Assembly (NCBI RefSeq): GCF_006874475.1
Contig: NZ_VIRM01000034.1
Span: 38,298-102,297, forward strand
DNA from: Microbispora hainanensis
Lineage (GTDB): Bacteria > Actinomycetota > Actinomycetes > Streptosporangiales > Streptosporangiaceae
Length of the DNA stretch: 64,000 nucleotides
Direction of reading: 5' to 3'
Part shown: piece after piece, positions 43,191 to 52,293 of the stretch
Layout: every line of letters begins with the position of its first letter
Numbering within the stretch: position 1 is the first letter of the stretch
The notes under the pieces: generated by a model
Told to the model about the DNA's origin: nothing
The model's input: only the letters and a program-made list of their open reading frames with translations
The model's database searches: none
Made by a program: the position numbers and the translations under genes

Positions 43191-46100
43191 TCAGGAGGGG
43201 CCGCCGTCCGGGGGGCCGTATCCTCCGCCGCCGGGGGTCTCGATCTCCAGCACGTCACCCGGCTCCACCCGCGCCGAATCGCATCCCGCCAGGCGGACCA
43301 CGTCTCCGTTCGCGCGCCGCACCCGGTTGACGCCCAGGGCTCCGGGCGCGCCGCCGGCCATGCCGTACGGCGGCACGCGGCGGTGGCCGGACAGCACGCT
43401 GACCGTCATCGGCTCGCGGAACCGGATGCGGCGCACGGCCCCGTCCCCGCCGCGCCACCGTCCGGCGCCGCCGCTGCCGCGCCGTACGGCGAACTCCTCC
43501 AGCAGCACGGGGAAGCGCCATTCCAGCACCTCGGGGTCGGTCAGCCGGGAGTTCGTCATGTGGGTCTGCACCACCGACGCCCCGTCGAACCCGTCTCCCG
43601 CCCCGGACCCCGAGGCGACGGTCTCGTAGTACTGGCGCCGTTCGTCGCCGAAGCTGACGTTGTTCATCGTCCCCGACCCCTCGGCCTGGACGCCCAGCGC
43701 CGCGTAGATCGCGCCGGTGATCGCCTGCGAGGTCTCGACGTTGCCCGCGACGACGGCGGCGGGGTACGCGGGGGCCAGCATCGACCCCTCGGGCACGACG
43801 ATCCGCAGGGGCCGCAGGCACCCGTCGTTGAGCGGGATCTCGTCGGCCACCAGGGTGCGGAAGACGTACAGCACTGCGGCGGTGACCACGGCGGACGGCG
43901 CGTTGAGGTTGGAGTCGAGCTGGGGCGAGGTGCCGGTGAAGTCGATCGTCGCGGCGCGGCGGGCGCGGTCCACCGAGACGCGCACCGCGATCACGGCGCC
44001 GGAGTCCGTCTCGTAGCGGTAGCTCCCCTCGCTGAGGGCGTCGACGACCGCGCGGACCGCGCTTTCGGCGTTGTCCTGCACGTGCCGCATGTAGGCCCGC
44101 ACGACGTCGAGGCCGAAGTGGCCGATCATCGCGCCGACCTCCTCGACGCCCTTGGCGTTCGCGGCGATCTGCGCGCGCAGGTCGGCCAGGTTGGTCGCGG
44201 GGTCCCTGGACGGGCAGGGCCCCTCGGTGAGCAGCCGCCGCGTCTCCTCCTCGCGCAGGCCGCCGCGGTCGGCCAGCAGCCGGCAGTCGAACAGCACGCC
44301 CTCCTCGTGCACGCTCCTGCTCGTGGCGGGCATCGAGCCGGGCGTCAGCCCGCCGATCTCCGCGTGGTGACCGCGGGAGGCCACGAAGAACAGGATCTCC
44401 CGGCCCGCGTCGTCGAAGACGGGGGTGACGACCGTGATGTCCGGCAGGTGGGTGCCGCCGTGGTAGGGATCGTTGATCGCGTACACGTCGCCGGGCCGGA
44501 TCCCGTCCCCCCGGCGGCGGATCACCTCCTTCACGCTCGCGCCCATCGACCCCAGGTGCACCGGGATGTGCGGCGCGTTGGCGACGAGATCGCCGCCCGC
44601 GTCGAACAGCGCGCAGGAGAAGTCGAGCCGCTCCCGGATGTTCACCGACTGCGCGGTGGCCTCCAGCCGGGCGCCCATCTGCTCGGCGACGGACATGAAG
44701 AGGTTGTTGAAGACCTCCAGCATCACGGGGTCGGCCTCGGTGCCCACGCCCGTGGCACGTGGGCGGGCCCGCTCCCGTTCCACGAGCAGATGCCCGTACG
44801 GCGTCACGCCGGCCCGCCAGCCGTCGTCGACGACGGTGGTCGCGTCGGCCTCGGCCACGATGGCCGGGCCGGTCAGCGTGTCGCCGGGGCGAAGCCGTTC
44901 CCGCCGGTAGAGCGGCACGTCGCGCCACGTGCCGCCGGTGTACATCCGCACTGTGTACATCCGCACCGTATGCATCCCCTCGGCCGCCGCTCTGGGCCCC
45001 CCGGCGCCGGATCCGGGTGCGAGGTCCGAGAGGCCGGGCCGCTCGGTCAGGCCCACCGCCTCGACGGAGACCGCCTCCGCGACCAGCGGCCGGTCCATGA
45101 GGAAGGAGTAGGTCCGCAGGTGGGCGGCCTCGAACGCGGCCACCATCGCGTCCGTCTCTGCCAGGTCCACCTGCAAAGGCGTGTCGGTGCCGTCGTAGCG
45201 CAGCCGCACCCGCCGGCTCACCCGGATGCGCGCGTCCGGCACCCCTTCATCCGACAGTTCTCGCCGGGCCGCCGCCTCCAGGGTGTCGGCGAGACCGGTC
45301 AGGCGACGCGTCGTGGCGGGGTCCAGCCGGGCCTCGACCGACTGCTCCCGCAGCACGGTCGTGTCTGCCAGCCCGATGCCCAGGGCGGACAGCACGCCCG
45401 CCATCGGCGGCACCAGCACCGTGCGGACGCCGAGCGCGTCGGCCACCGCGCAGGCGTGCTGCCCTCCGGCGCCGCCGAACGTCGTGAGGGCATATTCGGT
45501 GACGTCACGGCCCTTCCGCACGGATATCTGCTTGATCGCGTTGGCGATGTTCGCGACCGCGACCCGCAGGTAGCCCTCGGCGACCTGCTCGGGATCACGC
45601 GCGTCGCCGGTCCGGGCGCGGATGCCGGCGGCCATCTCGGCGAACCGCCGCCGCACCTCGTCCACGTCCAGCGGCAGGTCGCCGTCCGGGCCGAAGACCT
45701 CGGGGAAGTGGCCGGGCTGAATGCGGCCGAGCATGACGTTGGCGTCGGTGAGGCACAGCGGGCCGCCGTTGCGGTAGCAGGCCGGGCCGGGGTCGGCCCC
45801 CGCGGAGTCCGGGCCGACCCGGTAGCGCCCGCCGTCGAACCGCAGGACCGACCCGCCGCCCGCCGCCACCGTGTGGACGGCGATCATCGGCGCGGACAGC
45901 CGTACGCCGGCCACCTGGGTCTGGACGACCCGCTCGTACGCGCCCGCGTAGTGGGACACGTCGGTCGAGGTGCCGCCCATGTCGAAGCCGATCACCTTGT
46001 CGAACCCGGCCAGCCGGGACATGCCCGCCATGCCCACGACGCCCCCGGCCGGGCCGGACAGGATGGCGTCCTTGCCGCGGAAGTGCCCGGCCTCGGCCAG

Positions 46101-46832
46101 CCCGCCGTTCGACTGCATGAACATCAGCCGTACGCCGGGCAGTTGCCGGGCCACCGACTCGACATACCGGCGCAGGACGGGAGACAGGTAGGCGTCGGCC
46201 ACGGTGGTGTCGCCGCGGGGCACCAGCTTCATCAGCGGGCTGACCTCGCTGGAGCAGGACACCTGGGCGAAGCCCGTGCGCCTGGCCAGGCTCCCGATCG
46301 CGCGTTCGTGCGCCGGGTGGAGGTGGCTGTGCAGGCAGACCACCGCGACCGCCCGCACGCCCTCCTCGCGCAGCCGCCGCAGCTCCGGCGCGAGCGCTTC
46401 GAGGTCGGGCGGCCGGAGCACCTCGCCGTCGGCGGTGATCCGCTCGTCCACCTCGGCCACACGCTCGTACAGCATCTCCGGCAGCACGATCCGCCGCTCG
46501 AAGATGTGCGGGCGGTTCTGGTAGCCGATGCGCAGCGCGTCGCCGAACCCCTTGGTGACGACCAGCGCCGTACGCTCGCCGCGGCGTTCCAGCAGGGCGT
46601 TGGTGGCGACCGTGGTGCCCATCCGCACCGACTCGATCCGCTCGACCGGGATCGGCTCCCCCTCCGGGACGTCCAGCAGGGCGCGGATGCCCGCCACGGC
46701 CGCGTCGTCGTAGCGCGCCGGGTTCTCCGACAGGAGCTTGCGCGTCACCAGCCGCCCGTCCGGACGACGGGCGACGACGTCGGTGAACGTCCCGCCGCGG
46801 TCCACCCAGAACTGCCACCGATCTCCAGGCAT
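43191..46832 (-). CDS. fused hydantoinase/5-oxoprolinase (HyuA-HyuB type)
   Basis: 1213 residues; the ATG at 46832 has GGAGGGGG 5 bases upstream. The first ~680 residues are HyuA-like: [54 protein letters not shown] and [18 protein letters not shown]. The rest is HyuB-like: [39 protein letters not shown] and [16 protein letters not shown], ending [15 protein letters not shown]. Full-length fusions like this are ATP-dependent 5-oxoprolinases or hydantoinases opening cyclic amides. [10 protein letters not shown] near the junction is a small internal duplication. Cytoplasmic. Substrate not certain. Confidence 0.92.
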   Translation of the reverse strand: MPGDRWQFWVDRGGTFTDVVARRPDGRLVTRKLLSENPARYDDAAVAGIRALLDVPEGEPIPVERIESVRMGTTVATNALLERRGERTALVVTKGFGDALRIGYQNRPHIFERRIVLPEMLYERVAEVDERITADGEVLRPPDLEALAPELRRLREEGVRAVAVVCLHSHLHPAHERAIGSLARRTGFAQVSCSSEVSPLMKLVPRGDTTVADAYLSPVLRRYVESVARQLPGVRLMFMQSNGGLAEAGHFRGKDAILSGPAGGVVGMAGMSRLAGFDKVIGFDMGGTSTDVSHYAGAYERVVQTQVAGVRLSAPMIAVHTVAAGGGSVLRFDGGRYRVGPDSAGADPGPACYRNGGPLCLTDANVMLGRIQPGHFPEVFGPDGDLPLDVDEVRRRFAEMAAGIRARTGDARDPEQVAEGYLRVAVANIANAIKQISVRKGRDVTEYALTTFGGAGGQHACAVADALGVRTVLVPPMAGVLSALGIGLADTTVLREQSVEARLDPATTRRLTGLADTLEAAARRELSDEGVPDARIRVSRRVRLRYDGTDTPLQVDLAETDAMVAAFEAAHLRTYSFLMDRPLVAEAVSVEAVGLTERPGLSDLAPGSGAGGPRAAAEGMHTVRMYTVRMYTGGTWRDVPLYRRERLRPGDTLTGPAIVAEADATTVVDDGWRAGVTPYGHLLVERERARPRATGVGTEADPVMLEVFNNLFMSVAEQMGARLEATAQSVNIRERLDFSCALFDAGGDLVANAPHIPVHLGSMGASVKEVIRRRGDGIRPGDVYAINDPYHGGTHLPDITVVTPVFDDAGREILFFVASRGHHAEIGGLTPGSMPATSRSVHEEGVLFDCRLLADRGGLREEETRRLLTEGPCPSRDPATNLADLRAQIAANAKGVEEVGAMIGHFGLDVVRAYMRHVQDNAESAVRAVVDALSEGSYRYETDSGAVIAVRVSVDRARRAATIDFTGTSPQLDSNLNAPSAVVTAAVLYVFRTLVADEIPLNDGCLRPLRIVVPEGSMLAPAYPAAVVAGNVETSQAITGAIYAALGVQAEGSGTMNNVSFGDERRQYYETVASGSGAGDGFDGASVVQTHMTNSRLTDPEVLEWRFPVLLEEFAVRRGSGGAGRWRGGDGAVRRIRFREPMTVSVLSGHRRVPPYGMAGGAPGALGVNRVRRANGDVVRLAGCDSARVEPGDVLEIETPGGGGYGPPDGGPS

Positions 46833-46859
46833 CGGATCCCCCTCCGCACGCCCGTACAT

Positions 46860-46874
46860 CCCTTGTATCAAGGG
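46860..46874. promoter_or_regulatory. candidate operator upstream of the hydantoinase gene
   Basis: CCCTTG-TAT-CAAGGG inverted repeat (6-bp arms, 3-bp centre), 28 bp before the hydantoinase start in the divergent gap. The TTGnnnCAA core resembles GntR-type sites; no GntR gene is in the window. Confidence 0.35.
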
Positions 46875-46983
46875 CGCATGCCCCGGCATAAATAGGGAGA
46901 CGCATCACGGCATGCCGGACATATGATCGAGTGCCGTTTTCCGGATAACCCCGGACCGGCTTCTGGGGAAGGTGGTCTCGGCG

Positions 46984-48303
46984 GTGGGGTCCGTGCCAAG
47001 TGGGGAACGCAGCAGGGGCATCGGCGCCCTCGTCACCGGCAACCTCCTCGGCGGGGTCGCGGTCGCCTCCGGCATCGCGGTCGGCGGGCTGCTCCTTGAG
47101 CGGCTCGGCGGCACGTCCGTCGCGGGGCTCGGCCAGGCCGCGGGTGTGCTCGGCGCGGCGGTCGCCGCGGTGCCGCTGGCCGGCGTCGCGGCCCGGCACG
47201 GACGGCGCCGTTCGCTCGCCCTTGGATATGCCATCGCCGTGCTCGGCGGCGTGCTGATCGTCATGGCCGCCGTCGTCGCACAACTCGTCCTGCTGCTGGC
47301 CGGGCTGGCGCTGTTCGGCGTCGGGCAGGCGGTGAACCTGCAGTCCCGGTACGCCGCCGCGGACGGCGCGGCGCCCGGCGCCCGGGCCAGGACGATGTCG
47401 ATCGTCATCTGGGCGACGACGATCGGGTCCGTGGCCGGCCCCAACCTCAGCGAGGTGGCCGACCGGTTCGGCCGGTGGCTCGGGCTGCCCGGCCTCGCCG
47501 GTCCGTACGTGTTCTCGGTCGTGTCCTTCGCCCTGGCGGGCGCGGTGGTGGCCGTGTTCCTCCGCCGGCCCGCCGCGCCGTCCGTGTCGTCAGCCTCTGC
47601 CCCGGCCGCGCCGGCCTCCGCGCAAGCCGACGGTCAGGGGGTCGCGAGCGCCCGGCGGGTGGGTGCGGTGGCGGCGCTGCGCTGGGCGGCGGCCGACCCG
47701 GCGGCGCGGTTCGCGGTCGTGCTCATCGCCGTGGCGCACGCGATGATGGTCATGGTCATGGTGATGACACCGCTGCACATGCAGCACCACGGCATGTCAC
47801 TGCAGCTCGTGGGCGTGGTGATCAGCCTGCACGTGCTCGGCATGTACGCCCTGAGCCCGGTCTTCGGCTGGCTGGCCGACCGGATCGGCGCGGTCCGCAC
47901 GGCGTGCGGCGGCATCCTGCTGCTCATGGCGGCCGTCGCGCTCGGCTTCGTGGCCGCCTCCGCCGGGGAGGGCAGCACCCTCACCGCGCTCGCGCTGATC
48001 GTGCTCGGGCTGGGCTGGTCGGTGTCGTTGATCTCCGCGTCCGCGCTGCTCGCCGGCACCGCCGCGGACGACGTACGGGTGCCGCTGCAGGGCGCCACGG
48101 ACGCCGGGATGAACTACGCGGGCGCCGCAGCGGCCGCGCTGGCCGGGCCGATCCTCGCCGCGGGCGGCTTCCGCGCGGTCAACGTCGCGGCGGCGGCCAT
48201 CCTGGTGCCCGCCATCGTGGCGGCGATCGCCGTCCTGCGCCGGGGCCGGGCGGCCGGAACCTCCCCCGTTGATCAGCCGCAGGGGACCCCTGCGGCATCA
48301 TGA
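46984..48303 (+). CDS. MFS transporter
   Basis: About 439 residues with 12 hydrophobic segments. The start is uncertain between GTG codons 46972 and 46984; AAGGTGG lies 8 bases before the latter. Features: GNLLGGVAVASGIAVGGLLL, motif-A-like AARHGRRRSLALGYAIAVLG, and AGPNLSEVADRFGRWLGLPG, an actinobacterial MFS subgroup of unknown substrate. A Met-rich helix MVMVMVMTPLHMQHHGM is notable. Divergent from the hydantoinase, so it may import its substrate (inference). Confidence 0.82.
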   Translation: MGSVPSGERSRGIGALVTGNLLGGVAVASGIAVGGLLLERLGGTSVAGLGQAAGVLGAAVAAVPLAGVAARHGRRRSLALGYAIAVLGGVLIVMAAVVAQLVLLLAGLALFGVGQAVNLQSRYAAADGAAPGARARTMSIVIWATTIGSVAGPNLSEVADRFGRWLGLPGLAGPYVFSVVSFALAGAVVAVFLRRPAAPSVSSASAPAAPASAQADGQGVASARRVGAVAALRWAAADPAARFAVVLIAVAHAMMVMVMVMTPLHMQHHGMSLQLVGVVISLHVLGMYALSPVFGWLADRIGAVRTACGGILLLMAAVALGFVAASAGEGSTLTALALIVLGLGWSVSLISASALLAGTAADDVRVPLQGATDAGMNYAGAAAAALAGPILAAGGFRAVNVAAAAILVPAIVAAIAVLRRGRAAGTSPVDQPQGTPAAS

Positions 48304-48370
48304 GGGTGTCCGCGGCTTTCGCAGAGCCGCCGGGCCGATCGGCATCGGGACGAGAGGAAGTGGCGGGGGC

Positions 48371-48799
48371 ATGCGGTTCGAGACCGGCGTCGACATCGAC
48401 GCCGAGGCGGAGCAGGTCTGGCGGGTCATGACGGACGTCGCGAGGTGGCCCGAGTTCACCCCCACCATGACCACGATCGAGCCCCTCGGCGACGGCCCGC
48501 TCGGCATCGCCGGCCGGTTCAGGATCAAGCAGCCGGGGCTTCCCCCGATGGTCTGGCAGGTGACCGAGTTCACCGACGGCGCCTCCTTCACCTGGCAGGC
48601 GACCGGCGGGGGCGTGACCACGGCCGGGACGCACGTGCTCACCCCCCGCGAGAACGGGGTGTCGGTCCGGCTCGGGATCGACCAGTCAGGACCGCTGGCG
48701 CCGCTGGTGAGCCTGCTGGCCGGCGGCCGCACCCGAAGGTTCGTACGCACGGAGGCCGAGAGCCTCAAACGGCGCTGCGAGTCGGGCGAGGCCGTCTGA
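48371..48799 (+). CDS. SRPBCC family (polyketide cyclase/dehydrase-like) protein
   Basis: 142 residues from the ATG at 48371. FETGVDIDAEAEQVWRVMTD, ARWPEFTPTMTTIEPLGDGP and GGRTRRFVRTEAESLKRRCE are standard for the family: a ligand-binding cavity closed by a long C-terminal helix. Function unknown. Same strand as the MFS gene, 67 bp after it. Confidence 0.82.
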   Translation: MRFETGVDIDAEAEQVWRVMTDVARWPEFTPTMTTIEPLGDGPLGIAGRFRIKQPGLPPMVWQVTEFTDGASFTWQATGGGVTTAGTHVLTPRENGVSVRLGIDQSGPLAPLVSLLAGGRTRRFVRTEAESLKRRCESGEAV

Positions 48800-48814
48800 G
48801 CGGTTCCGGCGACG

Positions 48815-48856
48815 GTGGGCCGGAGTCCGGGGACGTGACCCCGGACCCCGGCCCAC
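48815..48856. terminator. strong bidirectional terminator hairpin
   Basis: An 18-bp stem with a single mismatch, GTGGGCCGGAGTCCGGGG against CCCCGGACCCCGGCCCAC, and a 6-base loop. It lies 15 bp after the SRPBCC stop and 8 bp from the end of the convergent beta-helix gene. Confidence 0.8.
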
Positions 48857-48864
48857 GCGGGTGA

Positions 48865-50853
48865 CTACGGGGCCGGGTAGTCCGTGATGAACACCGGCGC
48901 GCCGACCTTGGTCGTGTCGGCCGCGTCGCCGACGCCGTTGACGACGTGGTCGATCGTCCCGGCGCTGAGGTTGACCGTCATGATGTGGTGCAGCTTCACG
49001 CCCGGGGTCTGCGGCACTTCGAAGCCGTTCTCGGTGTGGATCTGCGGGTTGTTCTGGTTGAAGACGTAGACGCCCGCGCCGTAGAGGTTGTGCCTCTTCA
49101 CGCGGTCGCCGACCTTGTAGCCGGCGTAGCCCTCCACGGAGCCGTTCATCCAGTCGGCCTGCGTCGGCGGGTCGTACGGCAGCTCGTTCTGGTAGAGGAT
49201 CGTCGTGCCGTCCTCGCCGTTCCAGACGGTGTTGTAGCGCTGGAAGTGCTCGACGAACAGGCCGGTGGCCGTCACGTGGTCGCCGTTGACGACGACGCCG
49301 TAGCGGCCGATGTTGGTGTTCCAGCGCTGCGTGTCGGTGAAGCCCTCCACGCCGTGGTCCCCGCGCCACACCCAGGTGTGGTCGATGAGCACGTTGTCGC
49401 TGTTGACCTCGAGAGCGGTCTCGGTCTTGCCGGCGTGCGGCCCGCCGACCCGGAAGTACACGTCGGACAGGGTCGTCGGGTTGTCCGGCGAGGTCCGGTG
49501 GCCGCCACCATGCCCACTTCCACCCGGCCCACTTCCACCCGGCCCACTTCCACCCGGCCCGCCGTGCTCCTTGCCCACCCGCAGCAGGACGGGGGACTTC
49601 TGCAGACCCGCGTCGACGGTGACACCCGCGACGATCACGCCGGGAACGTCGGCCACGTCGAGCGCGGTCGCGCCGCGCGAGGCGGTGAGGGTGGCGTGCC
49701 CGAGGCCGAGGACCACGGTGTCGGGGCGCTTGACCTCGATGCTCTTCGCGATGTCGTACACGCCGGGCGTGAGCAGCAGGTTCTTGCCGCGCGCGAGCTG
49801 GCTGTTGATGGCCTGCACCGAGTCGGACGGCTTCGCGACGTAGAAGTCCGACAGCGGCACCGTGCGGCCCGGGGTCATGCCGTCCGCCCACGAGATGCCG
49901 CGCGTGTTCTTCCTGGCGGCGGGCACGCGGACGTTGAGCCTGCCCTGCGCGTCGGTGAACAGGTAGGGCTTCTCGCGGCTGACCGGGGTGTTCTCGACCG
50001 TGGTGTAGGGCGGGTCGGGGAAGCCGGACTCGTCCGGCGCGCCGACGACGCCCGAGAAGACCTGGTTCCACACCGCGTTGGACCACCCGGCGACCTCGGT
50101 GTTGCGGGTCAGCCACTGCTGCTGGGAACCGTTCGTGACGGACGGCAGGCGGGAGTCGGCGATGAAGCCGCCGCTGGCGTACTGCGGGCCCGCGGTGCAG
50201 TAGTCCATCAGCGACAGGGAGCCGCCGGTGACGTTGAGGCGGCGCATGGAGACCGCCTGGGAGACGGCCCAGAAGTTCGCCGACTGACGGCAGCCGTCCT
50301 GGCCCGCGGCGTTGATGTCGATCGACAGGTTCGACAGCGTGCGCCAGAAGTTGACGAGCGCGAGGCAGTTGCCGGTGCCGTTGTTCTCCAGGCAGCGGTT
50401 GTAGACCTCGACCTTGCCGTTGATGACGACGTCGGTGGGCGAGGCGCCGAGACCGGCGATCTCGGTGTAGTAGCCGACCTTGATCTGCAGCGGATGCTCG
50501 GCGGTGCCGTACGTGCCGGGCTTGAAGAGGTAGGCGTGCCGCTCGGTGCCCATCTCGTTGTCGACCTGCGCCGCGTGCGCCGCGTCGAGGGTCGCCTGGA
50601 TCTGGTCGACCGGCATGCTCGGGTCGAAGACGGTGACGCCGGGCCCGAGGTCGGGCACTCCTCCGTGATTGCCGGGGCCGCCGGGGCCGTGGGCCGGTGC
50701 GGCGGCGGTGGCGGCCGTCGCTCCCGCCGTCACGACGGCGGTCGTCAGCACGAGACCGAACGTGAACGCCCGGCCGATGAAGCGGCGGCCGGAACGCCGC
50801 CTGGTGGGACTATCGGCGCCGGGAGTCCCAGAGTCATGAGTCTGGGTCGTCAT
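48865..50853 (-). CDS. secreted right-handed beta-helix protein (GH55-like/pectate-lyase-like fold)
   Basis: 662 residues. Long Tat-like signal (RRRSGRRFIGRAFTFG then an Ala/Thr-rich core). The mature part has repeating helix-coil patterns: YLFKPGTYGTAEHPLQIKVG, YTEIAGLGASPTDVVINGKV, LLLTPGVYDIAKSIEVKRPD and VVLGLGHATLTASRGATALD. These are typical of single-stranded beta helices acting on beta-1,3-glucan or pectin. A GGSGPGGSGPGG linker (9-bp-type DNA repeats near 49516-49562) interrupts it. I cannot assign the enzyme class. Expression is probably under a LacI-type repressor via the palindrome at 50886. Confidence 0.75.
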   Translation of the reverse strand: MTTQTHDSGTPGADSPTRRRSGRRFIGRAFTFGLVLTTAVVTAGATAATAAAPAHGPGGPGNHGGVPDLGPGVTVFDPSMPVDQIQATLDAAHAAQVDNEMGTERHAYLFKPGTYGTAEHPLQIKVGYYTEIAGLGASPTDVVINGKVEVYNRCLENNGTGNCLALVNFWRTLSNLSIDINAAGQDGCRQSANFWAVSQAVSMRRLNVTGGSLSLMDYCTAGPQYASGGFIADSRLPSVTNGSQQQWLTRNTEVAGWSNAVWNQVFSGVVGAPDESGFPDPPYTTVENTPVSREKPYLFTDAQGRLNVRVPAARKNTRGISWADGMTPGRTVPLSDFYVAKPSDSVQAINSQLARGKNLLLTPGVYDIAKSIEVKRPDTVVLGLGHATLTASRGATALDVADVPGVIVAGVTVDAGLQKSPVLLRVGKEHGGPGGSGPGGSGPGGSGHGGGHRTSPDNPTTLSDVYFRVGGPHAGKTETALEVNSDNVLIDHTWVWRGDHGVEGFTDTQRWNTNIGRYGVVVNGDHVTATGLFVEHFQRYNTVWNGEDGTTILYQNELPYDPPTQADWMNGSVEGYAGYKVGDRVKRHNLYGAGVYVFNQNNPQIHTENGFEVPQTPGVKLHHIMTVNLSAGTIDHVVNGVGDAADTTKVGAPVFITDYPAP

Positions 50854-50885
50854 ACGGTTCGTCCTTTCCGCTGCGTACCGCAGCC

Positions 50886-50901
50886 GAGAGAGCGCTCTCT
50901 C
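50886..50901. promoter_or_regulatory. LacI-type operator, perfect 16-bp palindrome
   Basis: GAGAGAGCGCTCTCTC, centred on CG as LacI-family sites are, 33 bp upstream of the beta-helix gene start. Similar GAGCGCTC-centred sites control glycan utilisation genes in Streptomyces. The cognate regulator is not adjacent; the LacI gene at 17694 is one candidate. Confidence 0.7.
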
Positions 50902-51008
50902 ACGAGGCCTTCTTGATTCAAGGCCTGAAAAATGTGTGGCGCGTTTGTACCGCGTAGAACGGTCCCGGCGCTATCCCTTGATTTTCCGTGCAACTTGTCC
51001 TTCGGCAC

Positions 51009-51050
51009 GCGGAACCGCCCCGGAGCGGACGGGCTCCGGGGCGGTTCCGC
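51009..51050 (-). terminator. very strong terminator after psuG
   Basis: A perfect 18-bp stem, GCGGAACCGCCCCGGAGC / GCTCCGGGGCGGTTCCGC, with a 6-base loop. It marks the 3' end of the NRPS-psuG operon. Confidence 0.85.
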
Positions 51051-51055
51051 GCTCG

Positions 51056-51115
51056 GATCAGGCGGTCTCCGATCAGGCGGTCTCCGATCAGGCGGTCTCC
51101 GATCAGCTGGTCTCT
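51056..51115. repeat. 15-bp tandem repeat x4 across the psuG stop codon
   Basis: Units of GATCAGGCGGTCTCC at 51056, 51071 and 51086, plus a variant at 51101. In the psuG frame each unit supplies an in-frame TGA, so the gene ends in four successive stops five codons apart. Confidence 0.9.
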
Positions 51116-52044
51116 GCGAGATACCGCGCGTGCGCCGCGGCCAGACGGCCGCCGACCTCGGCCGTGCTGACGAGCACGGCCATGTTCGCCTTCGACGACC
51201 GGCCCTCGGTGGCGGCGTCCACGGCGCGCATCAGATATTTGGTGATCGCGTTGCCGCGCACGCCGTCCCGCTCGGCCGCGGCCATCGCGCCGGCGATGGC
51301 GGCGTCCACCTCGGAGGCGTCGATCGCGTCCTCCTCCCGCACCGGCGTGGTGATCAGGAACGAGCTGTGGTTGCCCAGCGCCCAGTGGTTCTCCACCGCC
51401 CGCGCGATCACCCGTTCGTCGTCCAGCCGCTGGGGGCTGCGGATGCCGCTGGAGACGCAGTAGAACGCGGGGAAGTCGTCCGACCGGTACGACACCACCG
51501 GCACGCAGTGGGTTTCCAGGAACTCCATCGTCAGGTTCAGGTCGAGGATGCTCTTGGCACCGGCGCAGACGACGGCCACCTTCGACCGGGTGAACTGGAC
51601 GAGGTCGGAGGAGATGTCCATCGTCTTCTCCGCGCCCCGGTGCACGCCGCCGATGCCGGCCGACGAGAAGAACGGGATGCCGGCCAGTTCGGCCGCCACC
51701 ACCGAGCTGGCCACGGTCAGCGCGCCGAGCCCGCCCTGGGCCAGGATCACCGGCAGGTCCCGGCTGCTGACCTTGGGGATGCCCGGCGTCGAGGCGAACC
51801 GCTCGACGTCCTCGTCCGTCATACCGACCTTGATCCGCCCGCCTTCGACGCAGATCGTGGCCGGGATCGCGCCGCCCGCGCGGACGGCGTCCTCGACCTT
51901 GCGCGCGGTCGCGGCGTTGTCCGGATAGGCCAGGCCGTGGGTGATGACGTTCGACTCCAGCGCCACCACCGGGCGTCTTTCTGCGAGTGCGTCCGCGACC
52001 TCCTCGCTGAACACCAGCGGGACGCGCCCATGCTCCCGGGTCAT
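51103..52044 (-). CDS. psuG: pseudouridine-5'-phosphate glycosidase (PsuG/IndA type)
   Basis: 313 residues, full length. Signatures: [58 protein letters not shown] and [20 protein letters not shown] with the active-site Lys. The enzyme reversibly splits pseudouridine 5'-phosphate into uracil and ribose 5-phosphate; the equilibrium favours C-C bond formation. Homologues occur as IndA in indigoidine clusters and in minimycin clusters, where C-ribosylation of an NRPS-derived base is the proposed role. It starts 9 bp after the NRPS-tautomerase stop. Inference: C-glycoside formation here too. Confidence 0.93.
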   Translation of the reverse strand: MTREHGRVPLVFSEEVADALAERRPVVALESNVITHGLAYPDNAATARKVEDAVRAGGAIPATICVEGGRIKVGMTDEDVERFASTPGIPKVSSRDLPVILAQGGLGALTVASSVVAAELAGIPFFSSAGIGGVHRGAEKTMDISSDLVQFTRSKVAVVCAGAKSILDLNLTMEFLETHCVPVVSYRSDDFPAFYCVSSGIRSPQRLDDERVIARAVENHWALGNHSSFLITTPVREEDAIDASEVDAAIAGAMAAAERDGVRGNAITKYLMRAVDAATEGRSSKANMAVLVSTAEVGGRLAAAHARYLAETS

Positions 52045-52053
52045 CGTCGCCTC

Positions 52054-52293
52054 TCAGTTCGCGGCCGGGCCGTAGTTCGGCAGCTTGTTCAGCTTGTGCT
52101 TCTGGTTGAGGATCTCGGGAATGTAGACCTTCTCGTCCCACAGCTCCTTCGCGACCGGCTCCAGGATGATCGACACCGAGCCCTCCTCGCAGCCGAAGGC
52201 GCTCGTCATCGCCTTGGTCACCGCGGCGACCAGGTCGGAGTGCTGCTGCTCGGTGAGGGGGACGGGGAAGTGCTTGATGCTGACGTGCGGCAT
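52054..52293 (-). CDS. 4-oxalocrotonate-tautomerase-like unit, possibly translated separately
   Basis: The last 79 codons of the NRPS frame form a complete tautomerase-family protein: Met then Pro (MPHVSIKHFPVPLTEQQ), KAMTSAFGCEEGSVSIILE and LWDEKVYIPEIL. The family's catalytic base is the free N-terminal Pro1, which would be buried in a fusion. The DNA shows a ready internal start: AAGGAG (52300-52305), 6 bases, then ATG (52291-52293). So a free copy with Pro1 could be made from the same message. It is listed separately because the sequence supports both readings. Confidence 0.6.
   Translation of the reverse strand: MPHVSIKHFPVPLTEQQHSDLVAAVTKAMTSAFGCEEGSVSIILEPVAKELWDEKVYIPEILNQKHKLNKLPNYGPAAN

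Noticed and set aside
43383..46895. Very long plus-strand open frame (over 1100 codons) opposite the hydantoinase gene
   Set aside because: It is rich in His/Arg/Gly/Asp with no motifs or ribosome binding site. It mirrors codon bias of the real minus-strand gene, whose families are unmistakable.
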